Assembly: GCA_948470475.1 (NCBI GenBank)
Contig: OX419347.1
Location: 3,897,572 to 3,961,571, forward strand
Reading direction: 5' to 3'
Source of the DNA: Galaxea fascicularis
Taxonomy: Eukaryota > Cnidaria > Anthozoa > Scleractinia > Euphylliidae
Length of the DNA stretch: 64,000 bases
Shown here: positions 9,949 through 20,394 of the stretch, in pieces
Layout of the letters: each line of letters opens with the position of its first letter
Numbering within the stretch: position 1 is the stretch's first letter
Notes under the pieces: generated by a model
The model's input: the letters and a program-made list of their open reading frames with translations, nothing else
Told to the model about the DNA's origin: nothing
Database searches by the model: none
Position numbers and translations under genes: made by a program

Positions 9949-11800
9949 CATGGAGGCCCAAAAAGAACTCATCGAGAGGGCTTACTTCAAAATAACATTA
10001 ACAGAAAGTAACTGATACAATTTGTGCTTTGGACATAGAAGACAACCTGTCAGTAAATATGCGAGCGGCAGAGGAGAGCAAATTACTTCTGGGGACAGAA
10101 TAAAGTAAACATTTTTACGTATTAACATGTTCTTAAATTCTGTCAGAAAATTATACACTGTATTGCACAACTGACACTGCTTTAATAATTTTCTCCATCC
10201 TCTCAAAACAAGGGACTGGTGATTAATTAATGGGGGGTTGCTGGCACAGATTAATGAGAGGTAGTGCCTTTGGAATAGGTGCTTGAACGTAATAACCAAC
10301 ACAGCAACATAAAAATTAACCCCAGCTAAATATGCTGATACCCAGTATTTCCTTATATATAAGAACCAGTTAAATTTATCAGGCTGAATTGGTTCTTATG
10401 TACATGGTGTTCTTTCTGCCAAATTTCAGCCTGCAGGTTCTTCATCAACTTGTTTTTTCATGTGGGTTTTTACTGTACTCCAACGAGATGATCTCGTGTA
10501 CCACCAGTCTGGAGTCCAATAGATAAGAGCCGCCAATTGGAATTCCAAATGAGGTGATCGCATCTTAAGGTTCTTACCTTAGAATAAATACTTTGAACCA
10601 CACTAAACAAACAGTCCTGCGGCGCTATCACATCGTGTGGTTCCGTTCGTATATTCAGTTACAGACTCAAAAGTTAGAACGACCTTGTTTCGCATAATAT
10701 ATGAACCCTGAAAGGAACTACTGTTCGACTGTAGCTGTGACTTACGAGTTCGGGGTAAAGCTGAGCCATCGGAAAGGAAAAGCCTCTTTACTTGACTGGG
10801 ATAGTTAAATATGTTTAAACTTGAATAGACCTTCAATAACTTAACTTTGAGTTAACAACCCTAGACTGTCAATCAACTCTGAAGCAGTTTGGCTCAACGC
10901 ATTTTCAATTCTTGTTTTAGAAAGTTTGTAGAACATCCACCTTACTTTCTGCATGTTTCTATAAAATTGGACTTAAAAAATGGGTTGAGAGCCTTAGGCC
11001 GGCTATGAAAAACTGGGAGCGACTTTATGTGTCAAAAGAACGCCTAAAGGCATAGGCATGAAGGATAAAAACATACTTAATCGAAAACACTGTGAAGTAA
11101 TCATTAAACCCCCGGATCATCAAGCTTCGTTGCTTAGGGCAGCGGGTGAGCAAACATGTTTCCCTCTAATTTATTTAATCGCTGTAAAGTAATAAAAAAA
11201 TCGCTAAAGTTACACCAGGTAAAATCAATACTTATCACCCGGCGAAAGGCAAACGTCCTTTGATGGTGGCATAGAAGTACGATAATGCAGTTCCGGCACG
11301 GTTTGACGCTGCTTTGGTTTAAAGATTGAAGAATGTAACTTAAAAAGTTACAACTCACGACCCAACCTTTCGACATTCCTGTCTAGTGCTTACTAATTAA
11401 CGACCTTTTCTTTTAATGAGGTGTAAATAGGTGTCGGATGAAAGGCCACCATCCTCAGTTCATTGACGTTACCACGATCTTCTAATGTTCACTTCACCCC
11501 TAACAGTTGATTCTTGTTTCGATAAAGGGACAATTGGCGCGGAGCAAGTGGCCAGGTCTGATTGACTGAATGGGGGGAGGGGGGGGGGGTCCTAATTCTT
11601 TAAGCGAACCGGAAACTAGCGTAATCAATTATTACTGGAAAATAATGTAACTATGCTACTGAAGAAAATGTACACATTTTCCACTCTTACGTCATAACGT
11701 CTACCTGTAAATTTAAAAAAATGGATACCATTTGCCGATATGACAACTGGCACTGTTTTTTCAGATACATACAAGAAATGTACGCTGTTTTAATTACGCA

Positions 11801-11827
11801 TTTTTTTTTTTTTTTTTTTTTTTTTTT
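11801..11827 (-). repeat. A-tract immediately 3' of Kelch copy D
   Basis: Twenty-seven T on the plus strand, a poly(A) run on the gene strand, 8 bases beyond the stop codon of copy D. Same position and flank as the 17-base tract behind copy B. Confidence 0.85.
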
Positions 11828-11835
11828 GCTCTGTT

Positions 11836-13575
11836 CTAGTCACGCTGGATGGAACCGGATGGTTTATCAAGCACTGCCTTGGGAGGTTTCATCGCACAGC
11901 CTATGAATGAAGGCAATGAAGATTTACAATCTCCTGGTATCTTGTCAACAGGTATGGAGGTCTTTTGGGTCCACTTGTTTACTGTGGGATCATAGCTTTC
12001 GACTGAGTACTCGGGTGTCCAAGATTGATCATACCCCCCAAGCACATACAGCGTTCCATTAACACACACCATACTTCCACACGAACGTGGAACATTCAAG
12101 CTTGCAATGAACTGCCATTCGTTTGTAGAGATACTGTAAACCTCGCATGTTTCCAAGTATTTATCAGTGGAACTTATCCCTCCAGCCACAAAAATCTTTC
12201 CTTGTGTCGCTACACCAAAGGCATCGCGTCTAGCTTCCTGCATATCTGAGATTTGCTCCCACTTGTTTTTCACAGTGTCAAATCTATCAGCTTTGGTAAC
12301 ACACCCACCTGTTGACATTACGCACTGCCCTCCCAAAACATAAATACAGTTCCCAGCAGGAACAACACAAGAGTTATACGGGCAACCCTCGTGAGATGTC
12401 AGAATACTCTCCCATGACGATGACTTCACACTGTATCGTTCAATTGTTGACTCGTTTCTGACTTTCTCAACATCAATAGCATACATTTGCCCCCTAACCA
12501 CTGCCAATCGCTTTGAAACGGAAGAAAGCTGCATATGTTGTGAAGGGGACCAACTGTCAAGCACTGGATCATATCTCTCAGCGCGATTAACTCCGTCAAA
12601 AGTGAACAACTGATCACGGAATATTATCATCTGTGTGGACCAGCTTCTATGTTCATACTGGCCGTCTGCTAAAAATTTCCACTCGTCTGTCTGAGGAAGA
12701 TAACACAAAGTGTGTTTCCCTCCACGAGCCACAATGGCTTCAGTTCCGAGACCTCTTCTTGGTGACTGCATGATGTCATCTTTACTTGCACCATTAACTA
12801 TCGGTATAGCATCCAGCACCTTTTCTAAACAACTATGGTTTTCTCTCACCAAGTTGTGCGTCAAGACATTCAATAAAAGGTCACGCGATAGAAAAACCGG
12901 ACGAAAATGACGAAACAATTCTTCAAACTTCGCCTTTCGATCGATTTCATTTTGTTCAATCCACTTTTCTATGATTTTCAAGACATCTTCTTCAGCTGCA
13001 ACGCAAATTTCATCGCTTGAAATCCAATTACCGACCTCTTCGGCTTCCAAGTTTAGGAATTCGTCAAATCCTGCAACGGAAGTGAAGTTGTCGAGAATCA
13101 ACGTCCTACTTTTAGCGACAAGTTCGTGACATTGGTATTTCTCGGCGAGATAAAATGTCGAGACGCAGTTGAAGATGGTAAGCCGTTCCTCGAGATATCG
13201 CGTCATGATGGTTTTCAAACATAAGAGAAGTAAGTAATCGGCAGCCATGATCAGATCCTTCGCATTTTGTTCATCATCTATCTCCACATTGCCTGTGTAG
13301 ACGAACTCCAAAATTTCTTCAAGAATCGACGCCGAAATTTCCTCAAACTGAATAACCTCTTCTTCCTTTTCCCTCATCCCACTCTGAAAGAGCTTTGCAA
13401 AGAATGGACTCGCCGCCGAAAGCACATTTCTATGGGCTTTGAACTCTTTCCCTTCTTTAGCTACCAAAGTTATGTCGCACAAGTAGCCTTGTCCTCGCTG
13501 CGTGTTCAATCGCTTCAGTAACTCAATACAAAATGAAGCTGGTTCACTTACACAGATTGGCTCGGAATCTTCCAT
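11836..13575 (-). CDS. BTB-BACK-Kelch protein, copy D
   Basis: An intact intronless frame of 579 residues beginning MEDSEPICVSEPASFC. BTB about 22-130 (CDITLVAKEG, HRNVLSAASPFF), BACK about 135-240 (STFYLAEKYQCHELV, EDVLKIIEKWIEQNEIDRK), then Kelch blades (AERYDPVLDSWSPSQHM, YVLGG, DRFDTVKNKWEQISDM, FVAGG, CEVYSISTNEW, YVLGG, VESYDPTVNKW) to about 560. Very close to copy B through coding and 3' flank. The family role is substrate recruitment to Cul3 ligases. Unlike A-C, its 5' flank is interrupted 73 bp upstream of the ATG by a 1.3-kb TA-flanked element, so its promoter may differ. The open frame suggests a functional gene. Confidence 0.93.
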   Translation of the reverse strand: MEDSEPICVSEPASFCIELLKRLNTQRGQGYLCDITLVAKEGKEFKAHRNVLSAASPFFAKLFQSGMREKEEEVIQFEEISASILEEILEFVYTGNVEIDDEQNAKDLIMAADYLLLLCLKTIMTRYLEERLTIFNCVSTFYLAEKYQCHELVAKSRTLILDNFTSVAGFDEFLNLEAEEVGNWISSDEICVAAEEDVLKIIEKWIEQNEIDRKAKFEELFRHFRPVFLSRDLLLNVLTHNLVRENHSCLEKVLDAIPIVNGASKDDIMQSPRRGLGTEAIVARGGKHTLCYLPQTDEWKFLADGQYEHRSWSTQMIIFRDQLFTFDGVNRAERYDPVLDSWSPSQHMQLSSVSKRLAVVRGQMYAIDVEKVRNESTIERYSVKSSSWESILTSHEGCPYNSCVVPAGNCIYVLGGQCVMSTGGCVTKADRFDTVKNKWEQISDMQEARRDAFGVATQGKIFVAGGISSTDKYLETCEVYSISTNEWQFIASLNVPRSCGSMVCVNGTLYVLGGYDQSWTPEYSVESYDPTVNKWTQKTSIPVDKIPGDCKSSLPSFIGCAMKPPKAVLDKPSGSIQRD

Positions 13576-13769
13576 TCTCAGGTAAAACAGCCTTATTTTT
13601 GTGAGACTACGACAACTGTATGAGAACCGAAAACGAAACTGAGTGTTACAGTCTTTCCCGTACTAAACCGTGAACACCAGAAAAAATTTCTGGTATGTTT
13701 ATTCTTTCGCGACCAACCAGAAGCAACATGAAACCACAACCTAGGGTGCTTTCCATTATGCCAAAGATT

Positions 13770-13925
13770 CCAGAAATTTCGGTCGGAAATCAAATGGAAA
13801 GGTCCGTTTCGGTTTCTTCCGACCGGAATATTCAGGATCACCTCTGGAGGTGGTCCTGATATTCCGGTCGGAATATTGCGACCGAAATTTACCGTTCCAT
13901 TTACTGCGTTTCTTGTTCCCAATAC
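13770..13925. repeat. Foldback nested in the 13.6-kb element
   Basis: Central arms CCGACCGGAATATTCAGGA and TCCTGATATTCCGGTCGG pair across a short CACCTCTGGAGGTGG loop. Outer arms AATTTCGGTCGGAAAT and ATTGCGACCGAAATT extend the pairing. No gene. Confidence 0.7.
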
Positions 13926-14248
13926 CGCTCTTCTGTCACTTGCTCGACCATCATGGCCGATATGGCGAGGATGCAATCTTTCTCTTGTTATCAATGCTCA
14001 ATTTGTGGATAAACAACGACAGATTTATCAGAGGTATTAATGCATTCTTGTCGGCGATGACTGGTATGTGTCTGCATAGCGTTAATACAAAAACATGTTG
14101 AAAATGTTGTTGTTTCGTGCATTTTCCCGCGTTTTTGTTTTTCAATGGTTCAAAAGTCGGGGTTGATCCTTTGGGAAGGTCAGGAGGTATACGCTTTCTA
14201 CCTCTATTCGAGTTAGTCAACAATGGCTTTGCAATTCGCTTCTCAAAC

Positions 14249-14285
<37 letters not shown>

Positions 14286-14383
14286 TAAGCGTAAAGGAGG
14301 TTTGGATACCCGGTCTTAATTAGCATAGATTTTGACGATTTTACTTCTCCGTTTACTCCTTAGTTTTTGTTTCGATTGAGAAG

Positions 14384-14529
14384 ATATATCAAACACTCGA
14401 GACAGTGTTTCATCGGATATCCAAACACCTCGAATTTCGTCAAAAATACTCCGCTGCGCGTCGTATTTTCAACTCTCTTCTCGGTGTTTGGATATCCCGA
14501 TGAAACACTGTCTCTCGTGTTTGATATAT
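14384..14529. repeat. Foldback MITE with ATATATCAAACAC arms
   Basis: Left arm ATATATCAAACACTCGAGAC continuing through AGTGTTTCATCGGATATCC; the right arm is its inverse, ending GTGTTTGATATAT. Arms of about 45 bp surround a short interior. One arm recurs at 9,596. Confidence 0.85.
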
Positions 14530-14959
14530 TACATAAACTATACAGCGGAACTGTAGCCTGAAAATAGCCGAGTACACGATTCAGATCGCCTCGCATAAAG
14601 CTAAATGCAGCACCTAAGAGTAACAACCCATCGGACTCTTCAACAAGCTCATTAAAGATTTCGGATTCTTCGGAATCTTCACCAAAAAGCACAACACTCA
14701 AGTCCTCCATCTTTGTTTTGCAAAGCACCGTGCGTGAGAATGGGCAATAGGTTTCGTCGATCGGAATGTGTCGTTCCATTTCTCAGCGGTTGGTCCCGAG
14801 TTCTCTGACCGGTCAGTTTTGAATAATGGGAAGCACCCCTAATCACCGTTGCTGTTTGCGGTTTAGTTTTCTCACGCGTGATTGGCTTTTTACTTGAAAC
14901 ACAATAACATCCCATAGATATTTCTCGTGGTGTTCACGGTTTTACGGGAAAGACTGTAA

Positions 14960-17900
14960 ACGTCCTCCCCAGGCCTTCACGTACGAACTTTATCATAATT
15001 TCAACCCAGTTGGCAAAGCTAAGTAGGATCACCCAGCTAGCTTGACTTGACGAGTTGTATGCTCCAATACATCGTACGGTCACTTCTGAAGATGTATGTT
15101 GGATCAGATAAAATGTCAAATGAAATGAATTCAAGTTTTAAATTCTGCGTAGTTCGTGTGCCATGTTTAAAACCATAAAACTCGTCCTCTTTGACATCTA
15201 TCTCAAACGTTTTTGAAATGCCACCTTGTATTTTGGCATGTACTAAAACCCGAAACGACCGAAACGAAACCACCGAAACCACCGAAACAAACACTTTCAA
15301 ACAAGTGTTAACCGCTAGGTTTTACGTACGTGTGTTTGCTTAGATATATTCATGTAGATTTCAATGCGTCAACTACTACTCGGCATTGGGCCATAGTTTC
15401 TCTCTACACTGTTACTCATCTCTTCTACCAAGTTCAGTGCGTGTGTCAAGTTTACAGCACGTGGTTTACTATACCTTCTTCTTAGCACGTGATTTTGTAT
15501 GGAACTTTAACCTCTGTCAATTAAACTATGTTTACATCGTAGTTAGAAGTTCTTGTCGAGTTCGTTTGTAACCCCACGCACTGTACTTCAATGTGATTAC
15601 ATGGATTTTTGGTCTCCTATATTCTGTCCTTGTAATTCACAATCTCCTCCCCTACTATACAGTGAATACTTCTTTCCCTAACTTTTCAATTTTCCTTTCT
15701 TTTCTTTTCTCATCTGCTTTGGTCGGTGCGTCGCCCTAAAAATACATAAAAAAATACAAAACCATTTTCTTTCGTAAAGTCCTAAATGTAAGATAATTCT
15801 GTCGTTTGCTGGCTCGTGGCTTCGTTTCGTTCGTTTCGCTTGTTTCGGTGGTTTCGTTTCGATCGTTTCGTTTCGTTGTTTCGGGTTTTAGTACATGCCT
15901 GCATTTTTACTGTCGTTTCGAGAAGGTAAACAGAAGTTATTGATCAGAAACAACTGAGTTGTGTACCGTCATTAGATGATACAAAGACTCGGGCTATTGA
16001 CTTGATCAGTCAGTGGAGTCGCAGTGTTGTTGGTCGCCTCTGCTACTGAGAAAACTGCTGACAACGAGTAGCGTTCTGGTATTGGGAGTTACCTTGGAAA
16101 GGCCGTAGATTCGTATCGTGGAATAAAAATAGCTCTGGTGCAGTTTTTTCTACACTGGACTGTCTTCGTCAAGTTTTAGCGGAATTGCAGCGAATGATAA
16201 TCAGAGACGTTTGCTGATGTTGTGAATGAATTTCGCTAATTCACAGCTTCCACTTCTTGGAAACAAATTATTTTATTTCATCCACATTTTTTAACTGTCA
16301 ACATTTAGGATCTTTAACACAGTGACTTGGGAGTAACATCTATTTCTATCAACTTTAACTTGACAAGTTGACTCTCAATTGCAGGTTGCAGTCGTTGATC
16401 TCAAGATATTTAATTTATCGCAAACAGTAAAATCGAGTAATGCTTTCCGTTAATAATCTCTATTACAATGTTATATCGTTAATAGCTCTTTATACTTTCA
16501 CAACGGGAAGTGTCATAGCAGTGTCCACTCTGACCTTTGTGTTCGATTCTCTTGTTTACCCTGAAGAGTGGATGAACAAAAAAATAATTAACAATTTCGT
16601 TCTGAAACTGATGGAGGTCATCGAAACTCAACGTATTTTAAAATTAAGAAAAATCATTTCATTATTTAGCTTAGCCTCCTCTTTAAAACGAGTCGTTGGG
16701 CAGGATTTTCTCATGGATAGCAGTATTATTTGTGAGTGAGAACTCGTTTTCAAAAAAAAAGATTGGGCACGAAGCTTCAATTTGACAAAGAGGCTCAAAC
16801 CACTTGGAAAAGGCCTCCGATGCAGTCACCCTGTAAGATCTTGAAGTTATCAACAATCTCTTATATTGGCTCAGTAATATATATAACGTAATATATCCTT
16901 ACTACATACAATGGTCGACAATTCTAGTAAGGAAGGATCGTCTTTCTCCTCAACCCCACGCGTGACACGCGTTTTTGAACTCGTGTATGCGTGTTCACCA
17001 CGCTCGACTGTGTCTGAGAGCCAGAAAGAGGCACTGTTAGTATGAATGTTAAAAGGAAAAAGACTGACCTCATATTGGCTCATCTAACAGGCCCGGCAAG
17101 TGTGTGGACATTCATATACAGTAAAGCTTATGAACTTCCAGTATTGACTTGAAAACCAATTTGAAAAGTCGCACAACCTTTGTCGTATGATGCACCTCAT
17201 GGGATCTTGATCCTGGCAATAATCTGAAAATATGGTGTCGAAAATTACCTTAGAAGTTCTCTTTGGGCGCCAAGTTACATGCACTAAAAAGGCATTACCC
17301 TTTTTTGCTATTTAAGGGTACCCGATTTCCCATCAAAGCAAAGAAAGAAAGAATGTCAAATGGTAAAATGATAGGAACCCAGCATTCAGGTCTATTTTAA
17401 CAACTTCCGGTAATTTTTCCTCATTTGTTTTGCCGTTTTGGAATGTTGGAATGGGCAAATTGCCCAAAATTAAGACTTTTGTTTCCTCCATTCATCTATC
17501 ACGCTAATTGCTCTCTCCTTTTACGATCCATAGGAACGAGTTTGATACCCATTTTTTTACGGAATGTTTGAATTGTTAATATATTTTCAGCGTTAATGTT
17601 TTAGTACTTAACATAACGCAACCGGATACGCTTAACCTTTACCGCCCTTTTTAAACAGTCCAACGTTAAATAAACTTATCCCAGAAATTTTCGTAAACAG
17701 TGTCACTTCAATATGAACAACGCAAAGTTTAGTTTTTTTTCTTTCCCTCTATTTTTTTTTTTTGAGTCTCAAACCCGCGCTTTAACGTTTTTCTTCTTAG
17801 ACATTTTTTTCGTCGTTTTACGCATCCGAATTGACATTCCATAGATTCTCCACATCCCCCCAGATCAAAATTGATCCCCGTTTTCACTTTTTTTAACGAC

Positions 17901-18530
17901 TAAAAACGTGGAATTCATCATAAACAGGTCAGTCAAGGTTACTTGTCGAAGATAGCGTGATTATTTCTCAAATTGGCCTCAACTGATGAATGAGGAGAGT
18001 CCTCAATTAATTGCGTCAACGGCATTTATAAGGTCAAAGTCATAAACAGACATTTGAGGTAAGTTTGAAAAACACGAGGTGGAATATTCGGGGATGGCTC
18101 TTAATTTATATAGTGGGACTAATTCTAACTGGAAACCTGAAAATCATTTATTTTTTGTCCCCTAAACGATGCTCTTGGAACCATTCAAATGACAGGTTTT
18201 GAACAGTAGTTCAGTTTTTAGTCTTGGTTTATCGTACATTCTGTGGATAAAATCTTAATTGTGAGTACACTTTCCTGTGGCATTGTTTTTTACGTTGTAC
18301 AAGGTGGTTCCAAATTTTGAGTCCAAGGATGAAATCCTTAAGCGCGACACTAAGGTTAACACTCCCCTGTTTAAGCCGTGGTACACAATTTTGAGGCTAC
18401 GGATAAGATCATCAACTATGAAGTGTGAACTGTGAATCAAACTCTACCCGGTATTTTCCTGTCATTGCACAAACCTATTTTCAAGTCCACGGATGAAACG
18501 AAATAAGAGAAAAATAACAGAGATCTGTTT
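14960..18530. other. Non-coding stretch with one foldback
   Basis: Apart from the GAAAC foldback (15,235-15,905) I see no gene, RNA gene or recognisable element. Short open frames here lack family motifs. Composition is A/T-rich with mono-T runs. Confidence 0.5.
15235..15905. repeat. GAAAC-rich foldback element
   Basis: Left arm (15,235-15,292) reads GGCATGTACTAAAACCCGAA and runs on as CGAAAC units with ACCACCGAAAC. The right arm (about 15,820-15,905) is its inverse, ending in GTTTCGGGTTTTAGTACATG. The arms flank about 530 bp of unrelated interior. Confidence 0.75.
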
Positions 18531-18537
18531 AGGAGTG

Positions 18538-18750
18538 CTATCCACGGGCTCTAGTTTTTGATTTATTCCCATTTACCGCGACATTTTTCAGATCCGACTC
18601 CCAAACGGTCTCACCTCTTCTTTCTATGCTCCTTTCCTCGACATCTGCGGCTATTCTTCGACGAAACCAGTCATCAACTTCGTCAGCTGCACTGGAAATC
18701 TTTGGAGCCATTAAGGCCACAACACAAATGAACAAAATCCAGGTCTTCAT
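18538..18750 (-). CDS. Small secreted peptide precursor, unknown function
   Basis: A 70-residue frame from an ATG at 18,750. Residues 1-21 form a good signal peptide (MKTWILFICVVALMAPKISSA). The rest is acidic first (ADEVDDWF), then has basic clusters (FRRR, IERRGE) and ends SKTRARG. There are no cysteines after the signal. Di- and tribasic sites suggest a processed propeptide, and the terminal glycine could donate an amide; both are inference. A TATA box lies about 95 bp upstream. An in-frame ATG 20 codons further up would hide the signal, so the internal start is preferred. No family recognised. It could be a bioactive or antimicrobial-type peptide, or a short first exon. Confidence 0.5.
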   Translation of the reverse strand: MKTWILFICVVALMAPKISSAADEVDDWFRRRIAADVEERSIERRGETVWESDLKNVAVNGNKSKTRARG

Positions 18751-18844
18751 CTTGGTCGAATGTTCTTGTTGTCGTATTCTCGCAGAACTCACGAAACTGC
18801 TACAACTCATGCACGTAAACCTTCTGCCAACGGCGTTTGCAACT

Positions 18845-18852
18845 CTTTTATA
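18845..18852 (-). promoter_or_regulatory. TATA box for the 18.5-kb secreted peptide
   Basis: The minus strand reads GATATAAAAGAG, a strong TATA match, 95-102 bp upstream of the chosen ATG. Confidence 0.5.
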
Positions 18853-18862
18853 TCACCGATGA

Positions 18863-20390
18863 GCGTCGCTTTAGTCGGATGCTATTGGTTGGCAATGAAA
18901 CCATTTAAAACAACAGCGTATTTCCAAAACTGAAAACCGTTAAAAGTTAATAGCTTTCAGTGGCTGATGGCAAAACTGGATGACAGATGGTCTTACACAA
19001 CTGACACAAAAGATCACAGATTAGCTTGGCGCGGGTAACGGATATAGTTGAAATTGACTTGTGTTGTATTACTGTGGTTGTCTAGACAATATATTAATAG
19101 ATAAAATTGCCGCGACTCGCCATATCCCTAACTAGTAGGTTCCCATTCAAACTCGTCGCTTCTATGGCCAGTGAGGCACAAGGCCGCTCTGTGTATATAC
19201 CCAACAAATAGAACTCTTCATGGAGGTATGCCATCGAGTTGCCTCCACTCAACAGAATGACCCAAATAAACAATACACACTAAAAGTGCACAGGTCCACA
19301 AACGTACTTGATTCTTAACCCATGCCGGAAGACGAGTCGAGCTTTTTTTGTATGTTTTTGTTTTGCTTTGTTTGTTTACGGAGGGGGTTGTTTTCGGATC
19401 ACAATGGCACGCGCATGCGCCGAAAGATGCCACATCATTTACAGCACCAGCACCAAGGGTTCGCCCTGTTCGCTCTTAATCTAAATCATCGAGCCTTTCG
19501 CAGACACCTCTTTGTCAAAGTGATTTGATTACTAAACAGCGAAAACCATGAAACGGGAATTTTGTCTACAATATTTTACCATTTATTACGCATACTAGAA
19601 GTCACTACCAGTATAGATTGAACTTCAAAATATTCCCTCGTCACCCAGTGTATTTCTCTATCCTTATTTTATGTGTTTCAGGAGGTTTGAACTGACTACA
19701 GATGTTGTTAAAGATTTTTTTGAATGTGCCACCGCATATCTGCATAATCTACTAGCGCCAATCCGCATCCACGCATCAAATAGAACGCTGATTATTTTTG
19801 CGAATCGGAGATGTTCTAACCCTAATTACAAACTAAAGTAAACAGTAAAAGATATTGGTGTACGGGCTTGTGACGTCATAACTGCTGAAGTTGAATAGGT
19901 CACGATCACGTGAACGTTTCCCATCAGCACTGTACGATATACACAAATGTGGATAGCTAAGCTACATCTTTGTAGAAGTTGGGGTTTTCATTTAGGGTTT
20001 TCAACTTTTGCATTTGAGCCGAGGTGTGAATGGTGTACTGAACGATGGAGCCAACTGGAAGCTCCAAGTCTGTATAACAAAATTTAAATGTAATATTATC
20101 GTTACATATTCCCTGTCGCATGTAATGCTTCCAGCCCCTGGGAAAACCCCATTTGTGCGTAAATGGGAGCTAAATGGTGGATGTTTATATGAAGTGGTAG
20201 TTCTTGCATTACCAGATGGAGGAGCCTGTTAAAAGTTGCCTTCTCAATCACTATAATAACATACATCTCTATATTGTACCAGTGGCACATGTTCCGCCAC
20301 TTTTCCTAGTACTCCACTAGCTAACTTAACCCCGGCAGATGTTATATCATTTTCAGTTCCTTCCCCTGTAGACATTGCCCTGTTTCGGAC
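18863..20390. other. Non-coding stretch between secreted peptide and hydrolase gene
   Basis: No gene recognised. It holds a perfect GCGCATGCGC palindrome, the core of an NRF1 site, at 19,411-19,420. No supporting transcript structure was found beside it. Confidence 0.4.
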
Positions 20391-20394
20391 AAGT

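Larger units (their letters stand above)
9093..11800. other. Spacer between Kelch copies C and D
   Basis: 9,060-9,590 matches the region upstream of copy A, and 11,005-11,800 matches 1,760-2,860, so both are duplicated flank. Between them, 9,600-11,000 is unique to this unit. It starts with a half copy of the 14.4-kb MITE (9,596-9,635) and includes an ATT microsatellite (about 9,918-9,948). No gene recognised. Confidence 0.6.
13649..14956. mobile_element. TA-flanked DNA element inserted in the promoter of Kelch copy D
   Basis: Inverted ends: CAGTCTTTCCCGTACTAAAC followed by CGTGAACACCAG at the left, and TGGTGTTCACGGTTTTACGG then GAAAGACTG at the right. TA lies directly outside both ends (13,647-13,648 and 14,957-14,958). 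The sequence right of it resumes the array's shared 5' block (CCTCCCCAGGCCTTCACG). TA duplications and CAGT tips fit a Tc1/mariner-type mechanism, but no transposase is visible. Two smaller foldbacks are nested inside. Shorter relatives are at 23,158-23,331 and 24,237-24,405. Confidence 0.7.

Noticed and set aside
13593..13994. 133-codon minus-strand frame upstream of Kelch copy D
   Set aside because: It spans the end of the TA element and a palindrome, so the frame is a by-product of repeat sequence.
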